Of a DNA stretch of 64,000 bases, positions 26,301 through 40,560 are shown piece by piece. Source of the stretch: Trichinella spiralis (lineage: Eukaryota > Nematoda > Enoplea > Trichinellida > Trichinellidae); contig CM012953.1 in assembly GCA_000181795.3 (NCBI GenBank), forward strand, positions 13,460,838 through 13,524,837. Direction: 5' to 3'. Numbering within the stretch: position 1 is the stretch's first letter; the number at the start of each line of letters is the position of its first letter. Position numbers and translations under genes: made by a program. The notes under the pieces were generated by a model. The model had not been told where the DNA came from. It ran no database searches and saw only the letters and a list, made by a program, of their open reading frames with translations.

Positions 26301-29300
26301 ATGTAAAATAATATTTTTTTAATTTCCAGATGCAAAAAATTAATTAAACTCACTTATATTTATTTCTATTAAAATGTTTGAAATTCAAAATGGGCAAGCA
26401 TGCAAATAATAATTAATGCGGACATTTGGAAAAACTTTGTTAACATACGTGAGAATGGAGATTATTTCAAAGATTAACAAGTTTAATATTTTTGCTTATA
26501 ATCAGCTTTACAATAAAACATACTTGAATTATTTGTTAATTAAGTTAAAAATAAATGGGTATTATAGAAGAAAACAGAAAACATTTCACACTGCGTGGGT
26601 TTATGTGCTTGCTATTTCTTTGCTTTATATATACATGCATATGTAATATACTTTTATTTCATTTCTCGTTCCAACAGCATTAATGCAAAATTCAATTTGA
26701 ACTTATTGATAAAAACTGTTCAATTGAATCAATAATTCATTAACAACATTTGAAATTAAACATCTGAAATCGAACGTTTAAATTTTTTTGTTCTACAGAG
26801 TGAGAGTTTTATTAAATGCTTTCTACAGTTTTAATATTAATCAACTAATATATTTCTTTAACAAAACTTATTTTCTCTTTTATTACTTTTATTCTAGCTT
26901 AGCTTAGTTTGTAAAAGCTGGCCAAGTAAAATTGGGCAGAAGGAAACTTCATTGCTGACGATTTTAATTTAACAAAAATCATTTTAATTTAAATTTACAG
27001 GTTAATTGAAATTAGTTGCTAACACTTTGTGAATAACAATTTGTTAAATAAATAAATAAATATATATATACAATGCGCTTTTCTAACTAACTTTTAATTT
27101 ACTGAATAGTCATAGCAACTTTAAAATTTAAAATGAATAATAAAAAACAGCCTTGCTTTAATTAAATTTCTCTGCTGATATTTTATTTATTAAAGTTAAT
27201 TATTTTACATTCAGTTAAATTAAAAGTTTTTACGAATTGCACAACAGTTGCACAAATTTGCATATGAAAGCTAAAACAGCTCTCGAATCTATTGAAAAAG
27301 TTGAAAATCTGATTACTAAAGTAAATTCAAATATGCATAATTATTTTCATAATCTGCTCTTTTATGAAGCTGATTAATTAAATTTCCATTTTTACTTGAA
27401 TTTAAAATTAAAACAAATTAACTGTTAAAAATTTAAATAAATTCTCTTACAGCTGTTGCGTAAATTTTGTCGAATTCACGAACAATAAATGCTATTCAAA
27501 TGGCATGCTCCATATTATATATGATCAATTCAGTACTTTGGAACAAGGAAATTTATTACATTAATGGTTTTATCATATTTATGAAAAAATTTTTATTCAT
27601 ACTTATTAAAACTTAATTTCATTTTTAATTTTAATAAAAACTCTTCGTGCATTTAATATGCTTTCATTTTATTAAAACTAGGCATGCATTGAAACAGATT
27701 GGTTTTTCATTGTTTGCTGGCTTAGAAGAATGAATCAACATAGCATCATATTGAATAATTAGCATAATAGAGAGAATTTTATTAATGGTCCTATTTTAAT
27801 AGTTCTAACTATCCATTGCTTTATGATTTTGTGTAAATTATTGGTATGATAAAAATAAAAAGGCTTTTTTTTCAATTTACACTGCTTACATTTCATTTCT
27901 GATCGCTATTAAAGGATGCAGAAAATGAATAAATGATACATGAAATACGTTGTCGTAAATATTATTAAACTTGAACTGTTCTAACAATCATGTGCTTCAA
28001 ATTCTAAGTTTATTAAATTGAATTTGTTTATATATTTTTAAGAAAAGGTTAAAAGTGACGTCATTCAGGTATTCATTAAAGCAAATCTATTTCAATTTGC
28101 AGTTTATGATATAACGTTTTATGTTTAATAATTATTTATTCTTATCTAATGAGCTTAACATTATGGGTGAGAATTTTTCAAACGATATTAATTAATTATT
28201 AAAAATTAGATATGTATTAGGTTAAAACCATATATTTTCCATGTATTTCTGGCAGTAATATGTTTAGAAAAATTATTATTTATTCTATGAAAATTAAAAT
28301 TTTAACTATACATCATAATTATTTCTTTAATTAGATGCACGTCTGACATAAAATGTTTCCATTGTCCATAAATAATGTCTTTGTTTTAATTTGCAAAAAT
28401 GCAATTCAAAAAGCCATTGCTTTCAGAGTATTTATTATTATTATTACTACTACGCAAACATATGCAACATTAATAATACATTAAATCATTCAAATAGCAG
28501 ATACATATGGAAATATTCATGAGATGAACTGAATTATTATAGCAGATCTATTATTTGTTATTCAATTTCCTTTTTATAATCATGCGAATATGTTTTATTT
28601 AAAAAATGAAAACAACTTCATCGTTTTTTAAAGTATTGAAAATGGAGAAAAATTTTAATAAATTCATTGTTAAAAATCGTGCACACACGACACTTTGAGA
28701 ACAACTCTTCTGACAGAAATGAAACTCGCAATTATTAGATAAAATTTATCTTTTCTCACTCTATTCAATTAATTGAATGCACCTATTTGGCATACATTTT
28801 TGTGATTGTTCTTGCTAGTGCATTTTCTAAATGGAAGAAAAATATGTAAATTAAAATTTTCAATTAATAAGCTGAATCTACAGCTCACATTCAATTTGTT
28901 ACATGATAATTTTATTCTTAAACGTTTTACTATTTATTTTGATGCACTATACCCTATAAAAGCTTTAAAAGACTGTGATAGTAATTGTTCAATATACACA
29001 ATTTGCATATTATAAATTCAAAGAACCATTTATTCATTTCATTTTTTTACAGAATAATTCTTCATTAAATTATTAATCGTTGATATTCTTATCGTTATAC
29101 GATCGAATATAAAAATTTATATATCTATATTTAATATAAGGCACATTTTAAATGTAGAGGTTGAAAATTAAATTTGCTTTTTTTCTCCCTTTTGAGGGTA
29201 ATTTTTTTAATGATGCATTTTATTGTTACTATAAATTAAAAGTCATTAAAATGTATGTATTTGTGCGCTGAAAAATTTCTCTTCAATGTTCACTACTAGA

Positions 29301-31093
29301 GTTATTTTTATAGAAATCATTTTCCTGTCTGCTTAACGATGTCTTGTTATAAGGCGTCGACCAAGCAACAATCTTGCTAATGGATAAGCGATAAATGTTC
29401 GTTAAATTAGGCACTTGTTCTGGCAATCAGTTATGAAATTCAAGACACAATATTTTTACTGATATTCATTGAAATGCTCAACTTGCCGCTGATTAGCTGA
29501 TATTTGAATACATAATATTCAAAGTTTAATACAGCAAGTTCAACTATGAAAAAAAATCTTGCAAAATAGTTCTGCATTAGCTGAAGATTTTCAATATTTT
29601 CGTGTTTTGAAATGAAATATATTTTCTACAGTCATCTTCTTCATTCCAACAAGGCACTGACACTGCTCAAATCAACTTTTAGTTACACATTAAACGAATA
29701 TACAATCTTATACAGATGTCACATGTCTGCATCTAAATTGACGCATCTGTATCAGTTACAACAATCATTTCAATTAATCAATGTACAGAAATAATAATAA
29801 TAATAGTAATGGAATGCTGCTTTTTTGCATTCTTTGCATCATTGGCTAATTTAAACAAAGAGCAGCACACTTTACCATGATCGACCAACTAAACAAGCTG
29901 CGCATAATTATGATAAAACTTGGCTTTTGATAAGCACTTTGATACTTATTTATTAGCATACTGACAGGCCAAGCATGCATTATTGCCAATCACGCTCGGT
30001 TAGTCATTTTTGCCAGATCATTTATATAAAAATTTTCATGGTCACCGGAGTTGATAGAAAAATGACTACGCCTTTAACTGATTGCAAAGATAATGAGCAC
30101 AAAAAAAATCAAAATAAATCACAAAGACTTGATTGCACGTTCATGTAGGCATAAAATGGGGATTGGTAATGCCAAAAGTGCACAGCAAGCCAATAATATT
30201 ATAGCCAACTAATTTCCGTGAAACGGCAATCAATATGAATAAAACCAACTCTAAAATTGGTGATTGCTTTTGAGATAGTAAAAAAGCAATTTCATATTCA
30301 CAATAGACTGAATTTTGCTTTACAAATTGCTTAATTTTTCAAAATTCACTAAATGAACTGTCACTTTTCTCATGCTAACATGTAATGCAACAAAAAGAAG
30401 CAATTCAACAATTTATTTATTTATTTTATTCCAAAGTCTGTCAGCTTCAAATTTAGCTGTAAATTAAAATTGGGTTAATTTACAAAATCATGATAACCAA
30501 TCACATCTGACAGTTGAACAAATATAAAGAAACAAGTGTAGCGTCCTATTTTACAATTTATACAATCTATTAGCTTTAAAGCTTATTAGATAGCTGTTTA
30601 AAATAAAGCCACTTAAAAAAGAATAAGTTCATAAAATTAAGCATAAAATATTTTTATTTTCAAAATTTTAAAACATTGTTTTATAACTTACAATGCTAAG
30701 GTTAAAAATTGAAAGACTGAAAAATAAATCATTTATAATGGATAAAAGGTTTAAAAGTTATATTTAAAATTTTAATGATCAAAGCTAATTTTCAGTTCAG
30801 TGTCTAAAATAGTATAAAGATTATTTTATTATGTCAAACAATTTAAAAACATATCATTGCGCAATCACCCCAAACATAATTGTAAGCAAGTGCTTCACTT
30901 ATCATTCAAACATAGCCGTTAAGCTAATTTACGTTAATTCATTAATATAAACTATATTCCAAAGTATTTTATAATTTTGACAACTTTTTTTAAATCACCT
31001 GATTTTTTTATAGTCCTTGCAAATCATTAACAGCTACATTGATGGATCATCATATTGCTAACCATTTGTTTTGATGGTTTGGTTTTTTCTTCG
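20311..31093. other. 11-kb gene desert between LMO and UBTD
   Basis: No supported gene. Short ORFs here have AT-biased random composition. Islands of higher G+C appear at ~23215-23470, ~24300-24640 and ~29320-30030; they may be regulatory. Minor simple repeats include a TA run and (GAA)n at ~23710-23840. Confidence 0.45.
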
Positions 31094-32867
31094 ATGGGGG
31101 CTTGCCTTGGCAGAGGTCATATATCAACCTATGCTGACGATTTAGAAAACACAAGTATGGAATTTAACACCTACCTCTTTCACTTTGATTTCTTTTAATT
31201 AAAAAAATTTTTTTACATTCATTACGTTTAAAGCAGCTTTAAACCAAACAAACAGCTGTATTGTTAATATATTCTGCACTGTTCATATTTATAAGAAATT
31301 TAGTAATAGTTAAATTTATTATAATATTTGATTAAAATTCTTTTGGAAGAACAAAAATACAATTAGTTAATAAACACAGAGCAAATTAATTTTTTTCCAT
31401 TGTTTCAATTTTGTTATAAATTGTAATTTTTTGATATTGACTTTCAATAATGCTCGTTTGTTATAAAGCAGTAATGTATGGGATAGAAGCATTTCAGGAA
31501 ATATATCTCCTGTTATGCGAGTTGTGTTATTCCGGAAGAATCTGTTCTTTAAGTTATTTTAATTTCTATTTCTATTCTATATTTTTTATTTATAGTTTTT
31601 ATAGGCACATATTTTAATGTATGGAAATAATTTTAGTTTAAAAGTGACATTTCATCAAACATCAATACTATTGTAGTTATTATTGGTAAGAGCAGACCGC
31701 TGATTCAAGAAAAGCCAAAATGGAAATCTGATATTCCTGTGACCATTAATGAAGTGGTCCTAAAACGGAAAGAATTCTGGGAAACAGCGCCAGCTTTCGA
31801 GGGTCGGAAAGAAATTTGGGATGCTCTGAAAGCAGCCGCTCTTCAATCTGAACAGGGTGACTTTGCTCTTGCGCAAGCTATTTTGGATGGAGCTTGCATT
31901 TCTTTGCCCGATGGTGAGCGTTTTTAATGTTGTGTCTTTAATTTGTAAACTGTGAAAATGTGCGTAAAATATTCAGTTTGCATAACGAGATTAAACTTTG
32001 ATAAATCGAGACTATACAGTATGAAATGTATTAATGATTTTCAGGTAGTTGAATGAAGTAAACAGTTTATGTTATTTTTTGTTTGTCAATATATGGCAAT
32101 TTATGATTTAAAAAATTTAATTGTAACGCTTTTTATCCTAACATGTTTTGTTTTCTGTTTGTTAGCTTTTGTAGTAGTAAGGTTTTTGTCGCTTTCATCA
32201 ATATTCACAAATGGAAATGGAAATTCATATGAAAATTGTCTATTATTTATTATGCTTGTATTTACATGTGTGAATTGAAATTATAGGTACACTTCGTGAG
32301 TGTTATGATGAATTAGGCAATCGTTATAAGATACCTTTGTACTGCCTTTCTTTTCCTAATAATTTGGTAGAAGAACGCGCACTGCCTTCTGAACCAAGCG
32401 ATGTGTCGGTTGACTGTGAAACAGTAGTAAACGAGGTGCAAACTTGCAGCATAAAATTACGCATTTCGTCTACCGGCAAAGACGTCCGATTATTGTTGAA
32501 AAGCACAGACTCTGTATTAAAAGCGAAAAATTTGTTGCATTCATTGATACCAGATTTACCTCCGCCGGAGAAGCAGCGTTGGTTTTTTGGTGGCAAGATG
32601 CTTCACGATCGTGCGCTTATTAAAAACTGTAAAATCCCGCCCATGTTTGTAATTCAAGTTGACGCATCTTGCAAAGAGAGGATTTCTCCCTTTGAGAAGA
32701 ATGCGACGAAAGATTGTGCTTTAAAATTAGGAAAATTTGTAAATGATTCTCAGCTAGATCCGAACTTACAGTTTACGGGAAAACTGCATGGCAAATGTGT
32801 TCCTGTGGTTGATCATTTGTCGCATAATCACAGCCGAGAGAATTTACCAACCCCCGTGGATTCTTGA
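31094..32867 (+). CDS. Ubiquitin domain-containing protein, UBTD1/2 family
   Basis: UBTD proteins are membrane-associated ubiquitin-like-domain adaptors that interact with E2/E3 enzymes. Exon 1 (31094-31154) begins MGACLGRG, matching the MGxCxGR start of UBTD1, where Gly2 would be myristoylated and Cys4 palmitoylated. The DC-UbP/UBTD2 N-terminal domain is in the exon ending 31913: KWKSDIPVT, then [20 protein letters not shown] and [14 protein letters not shown]. The final exon 32287-32867 continues [20 protein letters not shown] and has the C-terminal ubiquitin-like fold ([33 protein letters not shown]), followed by ~55 extra residues not seen in the human proteins. The link between exon 1 and the second block (from ~31690) is not resolved; a small middle exon near 31499-31522 would fix the phase but is speculative. 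Confidence 0.88.
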
Positions 32868-33136
32868 ACTGAGCTTTCCTGAACAAGAAAAGTACATTAG
32901 CATCATGATCTACGCGGTTTCCGAACGGGAGCTATGCAGAATGTAAAACTTTTACATTCTTCTAGCAAATGTGAATAGACTGTGTATTATTGTTACGTTG
33001 TTTTTTCTTTCTTTTCCTGAACTGTTGCAAAATCTCATTTCAGTTTATTTATTCATTCATTCTCAGGATAATTTCTGACTTTTTACAGTATAACAAACGG
33101 CGACAGTTTTGCCAAAGAAATTTCATTGTTGCGTAT

Positions 33137-33142
33137 AATAAA
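33137..33142 (+). terminator. Candidate poly(A) signal for UBTD
   Basis: AATAAA lies 270 bases after the stop codon on the same strand. Further AATAAA-like copies follow near 33184. Confidence 0.4.
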
Positions 33143-33249
33143 ATGGTATGACAAATTTTATTGTCATATCACATACTGTGATAATAATAAACTAGTTCTG
33201 TCAGTGGTTTTTGTTTAATTTTATTACAGAAAGTTGTTGTCAATGAGAA

Positions 33250-35214
33250 TTTAAACATCGGATAATCAAAATAATAGTACTTAATAAAGCAAAAATATAG
33301 CTATACAATCGTTTCAAATAATGAATAAAGAATAGATTAAAATTACCAACAAATGCAACTTGGACAGCACGCTGCTGTCTAGACAAAACAATAAGGAATG
33401 TTTTAGGTGGTAAATGTGTAAATTTGCATAATATCATTTCTCATTTTGGCGTTTTTAGTTATCATTTTTATTCACGCCATACAGCTTATTTTTCAATGAT
33501 ATCAGATTACTAGTGCAATTTTTATTCATTTATGAGGATTTATTTTTTCATTTTACACTGATTATATTTTTTGATATTGCTTATTACGGTATGTTCGTTT
33601 CATAAAGTATTTTATCAAAAGATACGTTTGGAATGTCTAATAGAAAGTAAGAAATCTTAAAGGTTTACTTTAAGCTAGTTGCTTTGTAATGAGAGAATCT
33701 GAATATTCAATATTGAAAATAATCATTAAATGACATGACAAACACAAACTAGCTGATGAATTCAGTAATTAGTTGCTCGCTTTTGCATTAAAAAGCCTTT
33801 CCAAATTGAAATTTTAGTTTAATGGTTTCTTCTTGACATTTTGTGAAAACAATTCAATATAATTAAAAAATTACACTGAAATACAATTACATATTTTCAA
33901 TAGTTTAATTAAAAATTAAAGAAAAATGGCAGATAATTTCAATTTAATTATGAATTTAAAATTAGCAGTCGTGCATTTTTACTCATTAATTTTTTTATTA
34001 AGCTATTTTATTAGTTGTTCAGTAAGTAATGCACATAGCTGAACCAAATTTGCATAGTGAATACGCAATTCATTCGCTTGTATGTTCAAATATTGAATTA
34101 TAGCTTCCATTTTCAGTTTTTCTTCTTTTCAATATTCTATTGCTTCTTTTGCTTTAAATTTTCATTCACTTTTTGTTCACAGCTTTTCGTGTTGTGCCTA
34201 TTCTATAAATTTTCATAAAAATGCTGCATTAAACATGCTGTTTAAAATGCTGAATAATTTTTCAATGATAATATAGCTTTAACTACAGATAAATTAGATC
34301 AGATATTTAAAATAATTTTTTAACATCTTATTAACATTTATTTACGTTGTTGCTTTTGTACGAATGTTATAAGGAATATGTCTTTTGAAATTGCATTATC
34401 AAAAGTCATTTAAAATTTAAATTGATTTGACTCTTTTGTTTCATAAATATTAGTTTTCTTTACAAAACTACTGACATAAACGGCATTAATCACAATTACA
34501 CCATATTTAATTTTTTTAATTGATTGATAATCTTATAACATAGCGACAATTACGTTTTATATATTTTAATTTGCCTTATCTTCATGGAATTTTTGAAAAA
34601 TAAGCAACTGATGAAATTATTTAGAGATTTTTTTCTAATTATTTAAAATTAGCCGTGCTTTTTCAATAACTACAGTATGACTCTTCTTATGGTTTAAAAT
34701 GTTCAGCAGAGCAAATTTTGAAAAATCAATTTCTTTATAGTTACTATATTAAATAAATATATATATAACAGAAAAGTATGTTTTTTATGTAAATCACAAG
34801 TAGTTTGAGAATTTTTTTTCACATGCGCAAAAAGGAATGGTTAAATATCATCCTGCAGTGCTTGAGTTAGTTTGGAAAATTTCGAAATTTTCAGGTCATT
34901 CTAAAATTAAAATTTATTATTCAAATCAGCAATAAAAACTGTTTGAGAATAATTTTCGACATTGAAAAGATATTACCACTGGACAAATGGTTATTACATT
35001 CTTTTAGCAAAATTACAATGAAAGTATCTAATATCTTAGTGGTTTGTCCTTACAAAAAAACCTTTTTTATTACAATTTTAACCTAAATTTATTTTATTTT
35101 TCTATTATATATTACCTGAATTTTTTAGAAATTGGGCTTGTGATGACCGTGAACTCTTTTTTTAACTCTTTAAAATTTTTTGTGTCAGTGGAACGCAGTC
35201 AGTGGTTATGAAAG
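33250..35214. other. AT-rich intergenic DNA
   Basis: I see no supported gene or structured element here. Confidence 0.4.
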
Positions 35215-35286
35215 ATGCAGGCAGATACTGCTACTTCTGCGATTTTTTTACCTGTTCAGGTCATTTTACCAAATAACTACCTTCAG
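35215..35286 (+). CDS. Possible coding exon, unidentified
   Basis: An ATG opens 24 codons (MQADTATSAIFLPVQVILPN plus four) that end exactly at a good donor, CAG|GTATGC. Composition is less AT-biased than its surroundings. I cannot name a family, and a phase-compatible connection to the next candidate exons was not established. Confidence 0.25.
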
Positions 35287-37088
35287 GTATGCATTGATGG
35301 TTTTTTAAATTAAATCATTTCCTTATTTTTTTAAATATCAAATTTCACTTTGAAATATTATCTATTTAAATATGCTGATGAACTGATGAAACGCGATGCA
35401 TAAAACAAATTGTTAGCTTTATTAACGAACTCTTTTATTTAAGAAAGTTGTTTTATATTGATATTCTACGAGATTAGCTAGCTGAAGTCAGAATTCAAAT
35501 AAGTTGAAATACTATGCATTAAATTGAATTTAAAGGAAATAAAATTCTTCTGGCCAAAGTGAATATTAATTTTTCATCTTATAATATTATTGCATTTTGG
35601 ATCATTTTTTGATGATGAAAAGATTGTAATGCAAGCAAAACTGAACATTAGATTAATTTGAACAGTTTATAAAATTAATTACATTCTTTAGATGTTCTGT
35701 GTTAACATTTACTTATATGTATATTTAACGTCGCATTTAATTTTTTAAATAAATTTTCATCATTCAATTTGCAAGATTTTTTTGAGATCTTCAACATTTC
35801 AGTATTGAATAGTCACAATACGCATATTGTATACGTACTCCTCAGGAATCTCTTATACTAGCGTTAATTACGTAAAGTTATGCGCATGTAACATTAATTA
35901 ATTAGACCATATTTTAATAGTATAAAGAGATGAAGAGAATTTTCTTAAAAATAATAAAAATTTGTATACTTACGTATTATAATTGAATGGTATTTAAAGT
36001 GGTTGTAGTGAATTTCAATAGCATGTGCTTCAGTAAGATTATTTATTCTTACTGAACGTAAATATTATCATGAATTTACATTTAGAATGTTCTCATTCAA
36101 AAATTGAATTACAACTGAACTTTAAATTATAATTTATGTTGCATTTCAAATACAAATGTGAAACATATTTCTATGTTAAACAAATAATTTCTATTTTGCA
36201 TCTTTTGTAACTTAGCTTTATGAATTAAAGTTTTTAAGTTTTTTATATAATAATTGTAGTAAAGAATTTCGCTTACTGTAAATGAAGATAAACAACTTTT
36301 TTGAATTTTAAAAATAAAAGATATATAAATAAGTCATGCTTGTATATTCAGTAATTTGCAAAATATATGCTATGAAAGTATAATTAGTATTTAATGTATG
36401 AAGCAAAAGTGGAAATGTTTTCCAGTACATTTATTGAAATGTGTTTAGTATTGATTTCATATGTTGTTGTGCATCGGATTGCAATATCTGTAGTTTGCAT
36501 TTTTTTTAATCAAGAACATTAAATACTGAAAAGAACATAAATTAGAGTTCACTTGAATGTTATATTTTTGCAAGCAGCTGTATTTGTTCTACAATTAAGA
36601 TAATTTATTCTAAACTCTCAATATAGCGTTTATTGATAATGTAATGATAAGTTTAAACGATTATTTTGATGCATTTGATCAGAGAATTAAATTGTACAAT
36701 AAGTGATGAGTTTTTTTTATTTTATTGTATTTTTTTCGTAACTATAAAGAATTTTATAGCTTTGTTTTGCAGACAATTTCAACGGTGGCACCAAATTGGT
36801 TTACGGTACATGTTTAATTAGAGAATAGAAGAAAAAACAATTGAACTAATTTTAATTTCTACGAAGTGACTGATTTGACGTTAATTTTCTTTTTTCTAGA
36901 CCGTTCCATTTAATTGTCCAAGCAATTTACTTTTTTGTATTACTTTTATTTTTCATCGTTGATTTTATCTGATATTTAATATGATCTTTGCACAGGAAAA
37001 TTGTAATTGCATTTTTTTAAGCTTTTATCATTTTTAAGCGGAAGAAATGAATTTCACTTGTTCATTCAACTTTGACATGATCGACAAG

Positions 37089-38891
37089 GTGGAAACTCAG
37101 TGACAGCTATTACAAGTGCATTAAATATTCTGGCAATCCTGAAGACGCCCACAACTTTGCTCAATGATTCATTGCTACGGTAAATTTGTTTTCTTTTCTT
37201 TTTACCTTTTTTCCATATTCTTGATAAATCTTTTTAATTTTTATTTTGAAATTATAAACATACTCAAGAATGATTATTAAACACGATGCATTAATTTTGA
37301 ATTTATTATAAAAATTTTCTTTTTAATCTACAATTTTTATTGATATATCATTTCATTTTAAGCGTTGTGCAGAATAACGAACTTTATGTGGTGTTGAGAA
37401 TAGCTGTGATAGAATTTGCTTTTTTCTCAGATTTCTGCATTGAATATTAATAAATTATTGTTTATTGTATTTTTGAAAAGGGGAATTAATTGCTCTTTTT
37501 TGCATTGTATTTTATTCAATTAATTAATTTATTCATTTAAGCATGACATGGAGAAATGTTGAAACTGCATGTATGGTTTACTCAAGCAACTTGACATATT
37601 CTTTTAAAATATATTAAATAAAGATGTAAATTTATTTTAATAATATCACTATATAACGTTTCATTACTAATATTAGTTTTAAAGTAACCATTTTACAATT
37701 AAAATTTAACCAATTACTACAGTTAATAAGTTATATATTAGAAAAAGATATTTTAAATGTTGAAATATAATATTATAAAATTAAAATCAACATAAACATT
37801 AATATCGTATTCATGCATTTTTTGAAAATGATGATACATTAAATATTCTGTTAATCAAACTTTATTTTTTTTCTATAAAAATGCATTGAAAAAGACTTAT
37901 TTTACAATTGAGAATAATAGAATAGTAATATTAGCTTGCAAATTTATGTTCTAAATTTCTAAAGATATTGAATTCACAATGCCAATTGATGCATATTTCA
38001 AAAACAAATTGATTATTATAAAACCTTATTGTAATTCTGAGTAACTTACGGAAATTTTGCATGAAATAAGGGTTGTCTTTGTGCTGTGTCTTGCATATTC
38101 ATATATATATATATGATGCAGCTACTTATAATTTGAAATGCTCTTTTAATTAATATTTACGTTCACGTTTTAATTATATGCTTGTATGTCACAATCTGCT
38201 GATGTCAGGAATATGAATCGAAACGAATTACAATTTAAACTTGAAATATTGATAAAAATTAATTTTCTTACTTACACTACTACATTGTTCTTCATATCTA
38301 TTTCAATAAGGAAAATTTTCACTTGACAAATAATAATTAATTTGCTTTTTTCTGCTTTTACACATTTCTTCTTGCGGATTAAATTCCTTTTTTATAATAT
38401 CTTTTAGTATTTTTTTTTGAATAAATTAAATTTTAATTCATTAATCACATTATGCTCTGCAATTACTCGACTAAATTTTTCTGTTGTTTTGAAGTGAACA
38501 GTTTCGATTGATAAGAATGTTTCATGGCAGAAATTTGAAGAACATACTGGGAAACTTTTTGCACAAGAAGATTAAACAGAACATTTTCACTTTTATTGAT
38601 CATGGATTTAAAAGTAGATGTAGATTTTTCATATCTATGTTCAGCATTCGTGAATTTTTACTCTCTAAATTCTCAAATTTCATAATTGTTGTTCAAAAAA
38701 TTTGCCTGCTTTCTTCTTCTTCTTCTTCTTCAAAGAAGTTTGCTGATCCAGCAATGCGAAGTGGGGGCGGATTTTGGCAAGGTGTTGTTTATTCAAACAC
38801 AACACGTTGTGAACAATGACGAACGTTGGAAGAATTTCACGCCAGGATCAATAATGAACGCAAATTTATTTCAATTTCAGTTTCAATTCAT
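37089..38891 (+). CDS. Two possible phase-compatible exons of an unidentified gene
   Basis: Block 37089-37179 reads GGNSVTAITSALNILAILKT and on to a donor GTAAAT. Block 38736-38891 follows a long pyrimidine tract ending CAAAG and reads LLIQQCEVGADFGKVLFIQT onward to GTAGGT. Joining them keeps one frame with no stop (split Arg codon), and codon use resembles the window's real genes. No domain is recognised. The first block lacks a good polypyrimidine tract upstream, so these may be chance open stretches or exons of a non-coding host transcript. Confidence 0.3.
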
Positions 38892-39186
38892 GTAGGTGAT
38901 TTGTAATTTGAAACATTCCCTATTCAATTTTTTGAAAGATTCACATGACATGGATGTTTCATTTACAAAGAAAAGAAGAGGCAGATTAAGATGACTAGTA
39001 TTCATTTGTTAAATTAATTTTTTTCAAAATATGTACATTTTCAATTGTAAAGTTGCACGAAATGAAAATTTTATTTGTTCATTTTTTTGTCAAAAATTCT
39101 AACACCTGCATTTTGAAGATTACTGTAAGTTGGGTATTCATCAACGTTGAGGTGATTGTTTTTTGAATGAAAATTGTATGGAATAG

Positions 39187-39372
39187 TTTGATGAAAATGA
39201 AACAAATGTGCGGATATATGCGAAACCACCTTCAGGGCAAGGCTGTGAACAGTCCTTGGAAAAAGCCGTATGGCAAGGTCGTGACCCAGACGTAGTTGAG
39301 GTCAATTTGAATTCGCCATTGTTTCTCAGTGTGACTAGAGTCCGTCGATCCGGACGTGGATTAGCATTTTGA
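39187..39372 (+). CDS. Possible terminal coding exon, unidentified
   Basis: After a TAG acceptor-like site, 61 codons stay open to TGA, including RIYAKPPSGQGCEQSLEKAV and a basic end (TRVRRSGRGLAF). Codon usage is like the PRMT9 and UBTD genes and unlike the AT-rich desert. It sits 1.2 kb before the miR-100 hairpin. It could end a gene that starts near 35-37 kb. I do not recognise the protein; the minus strand is also open here, which weakens the case. Confidence 0.35.
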   Translation, partial: FDENETNVRIYAKPPSGQGCEQSLEKAVWQGRDPDVVEVNLNSPLFLSVTRVRRSGRGLAF

Positions 39373-39829
39373 TCAGTGATTGTGAATGTGTAGTTTTGTT
39401 CAATGAATTTCATTTCCATTCAAATTGTCAAATCTATTTTCCGTTATATGACAGCTGTTGTGAATGGAATTCAAGTGATTTGCACAATTTGTTGTTGCTC
39501 TCGAGTTCGTACTAGTCTGTACCATGGTGATCTTTACGCTTTTCCGTGCCATTTTCCGGCATTTCTTTTTATTGCTGCTGTTGTTCAAATTTTATTTGTC
39601 GACTTTTTTTTTCAACCCCCCCCCCCAAATTATTCATCATCATCATCATCATCGTCTCAGACAACATGCCATCTATGCATGCAATGAACGATAAAGGAAA
39701 AATATGCTTGGAAGCAGCTTTTTCTTATGCTTCTTCTTTTTGGGTTTGTTTGACCAAAAAGTGAAAATTCTCCCATTCAACAGCCATGTTAAAGGTCAGA
39801 TTTAGCCGACACCGAAGCTCGTTTCTCTC

Positions 39830-40560
39830 CTCTCCATCCACTGCTTGGTGCTGGATGATGGGCATTTGGGGGGGGGGGGATATTGACCTTGATTGACTTG
39901 CCGTGTTGGGCATATTGTTGTTCGTTCGCCTTGGGTTATTGGGTCAATGCGTCTGGCGGGCGATCGATCGATCGACACTGGCCGATGGTCAGCAGCTGCT
40001 TGTTTACTTATAGTTGGAGCCAGGCACTGCCTGACTTGCTCTTATTTGCCCCAGACGGTCAGTGGCTGGACGCGGCCTGGTCATGCGGCAGGTTTGTTTA
40101 CCAGCTGCGCGGCATCTATTGGCCGCCTCCTTATTATTTATTGAACGCCAAACGCGAAAGCGTTCATTTCAGGCCATTCGGCGATGCTGGTCAGCGGCTC
40201 GGTTTTCTCTCTCTCTTCTCTTCTCTTCTCTTCTTTTCTGTTCATTCACATTCACATCCCCCCTTTGCTTGTTCATTTACATCTCTCGTTTTCTCTTGCT
40301 TTTCATTTTTTTTTCTCCATTTAATTTTTCTCAGACAATTTTCTCGAGTCCAAATATCGACCAGATCTCTTAAGGTATATTTTGGTGTTTCTCAGCCGAC
40401 CTGATCCAACTCTCGAATAGCAGCTTTTCTCTGTGCTTGTTCAACTTCATCCGGTGTCTTTCGTTTGCCAAAATATGCAATTTTATTAATTTTTCCCTTT
40501 TCATTTCCTTCTTCTATCTACTACATGTCGGTGACGGTTAAACTACGGCTGGCATTTTTT
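39830..40560 (+). promoter_or_regulatory. GC-rich region upstream of miR-100, candidate pri-miRNA promoter
   Basis: Base composition changes sharply from the AT-rich desert to a CpG-containing stretch with poly-G (39868-39879), an overlapping cgatcgatcgatcg run at ~39961, ctattggccgcc (CCAAT-type) and CT-rich tracts (40205-40235). It lies directly upstream of the miR-100 hairpin. The role is inferred from position and composition. Confidence 0.4.

Noticed and set aside
39141-39419. 92-codon open frame on the minus strand
   Set aside because: It is antisense to the candidate plus-strand exon at 39187-39372, which has the better codon use. I could not recognise either product, so only the plus strand is listed, at low confidence.
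39883-40404. 173-codon open frame upstream of miR-100
   Set aside because: Composition follows the GC-rich promoter-like DNA, another frame is also open, and the translation shows no domain, only Leu/Phe/Ser-rich low complexity towards the end.
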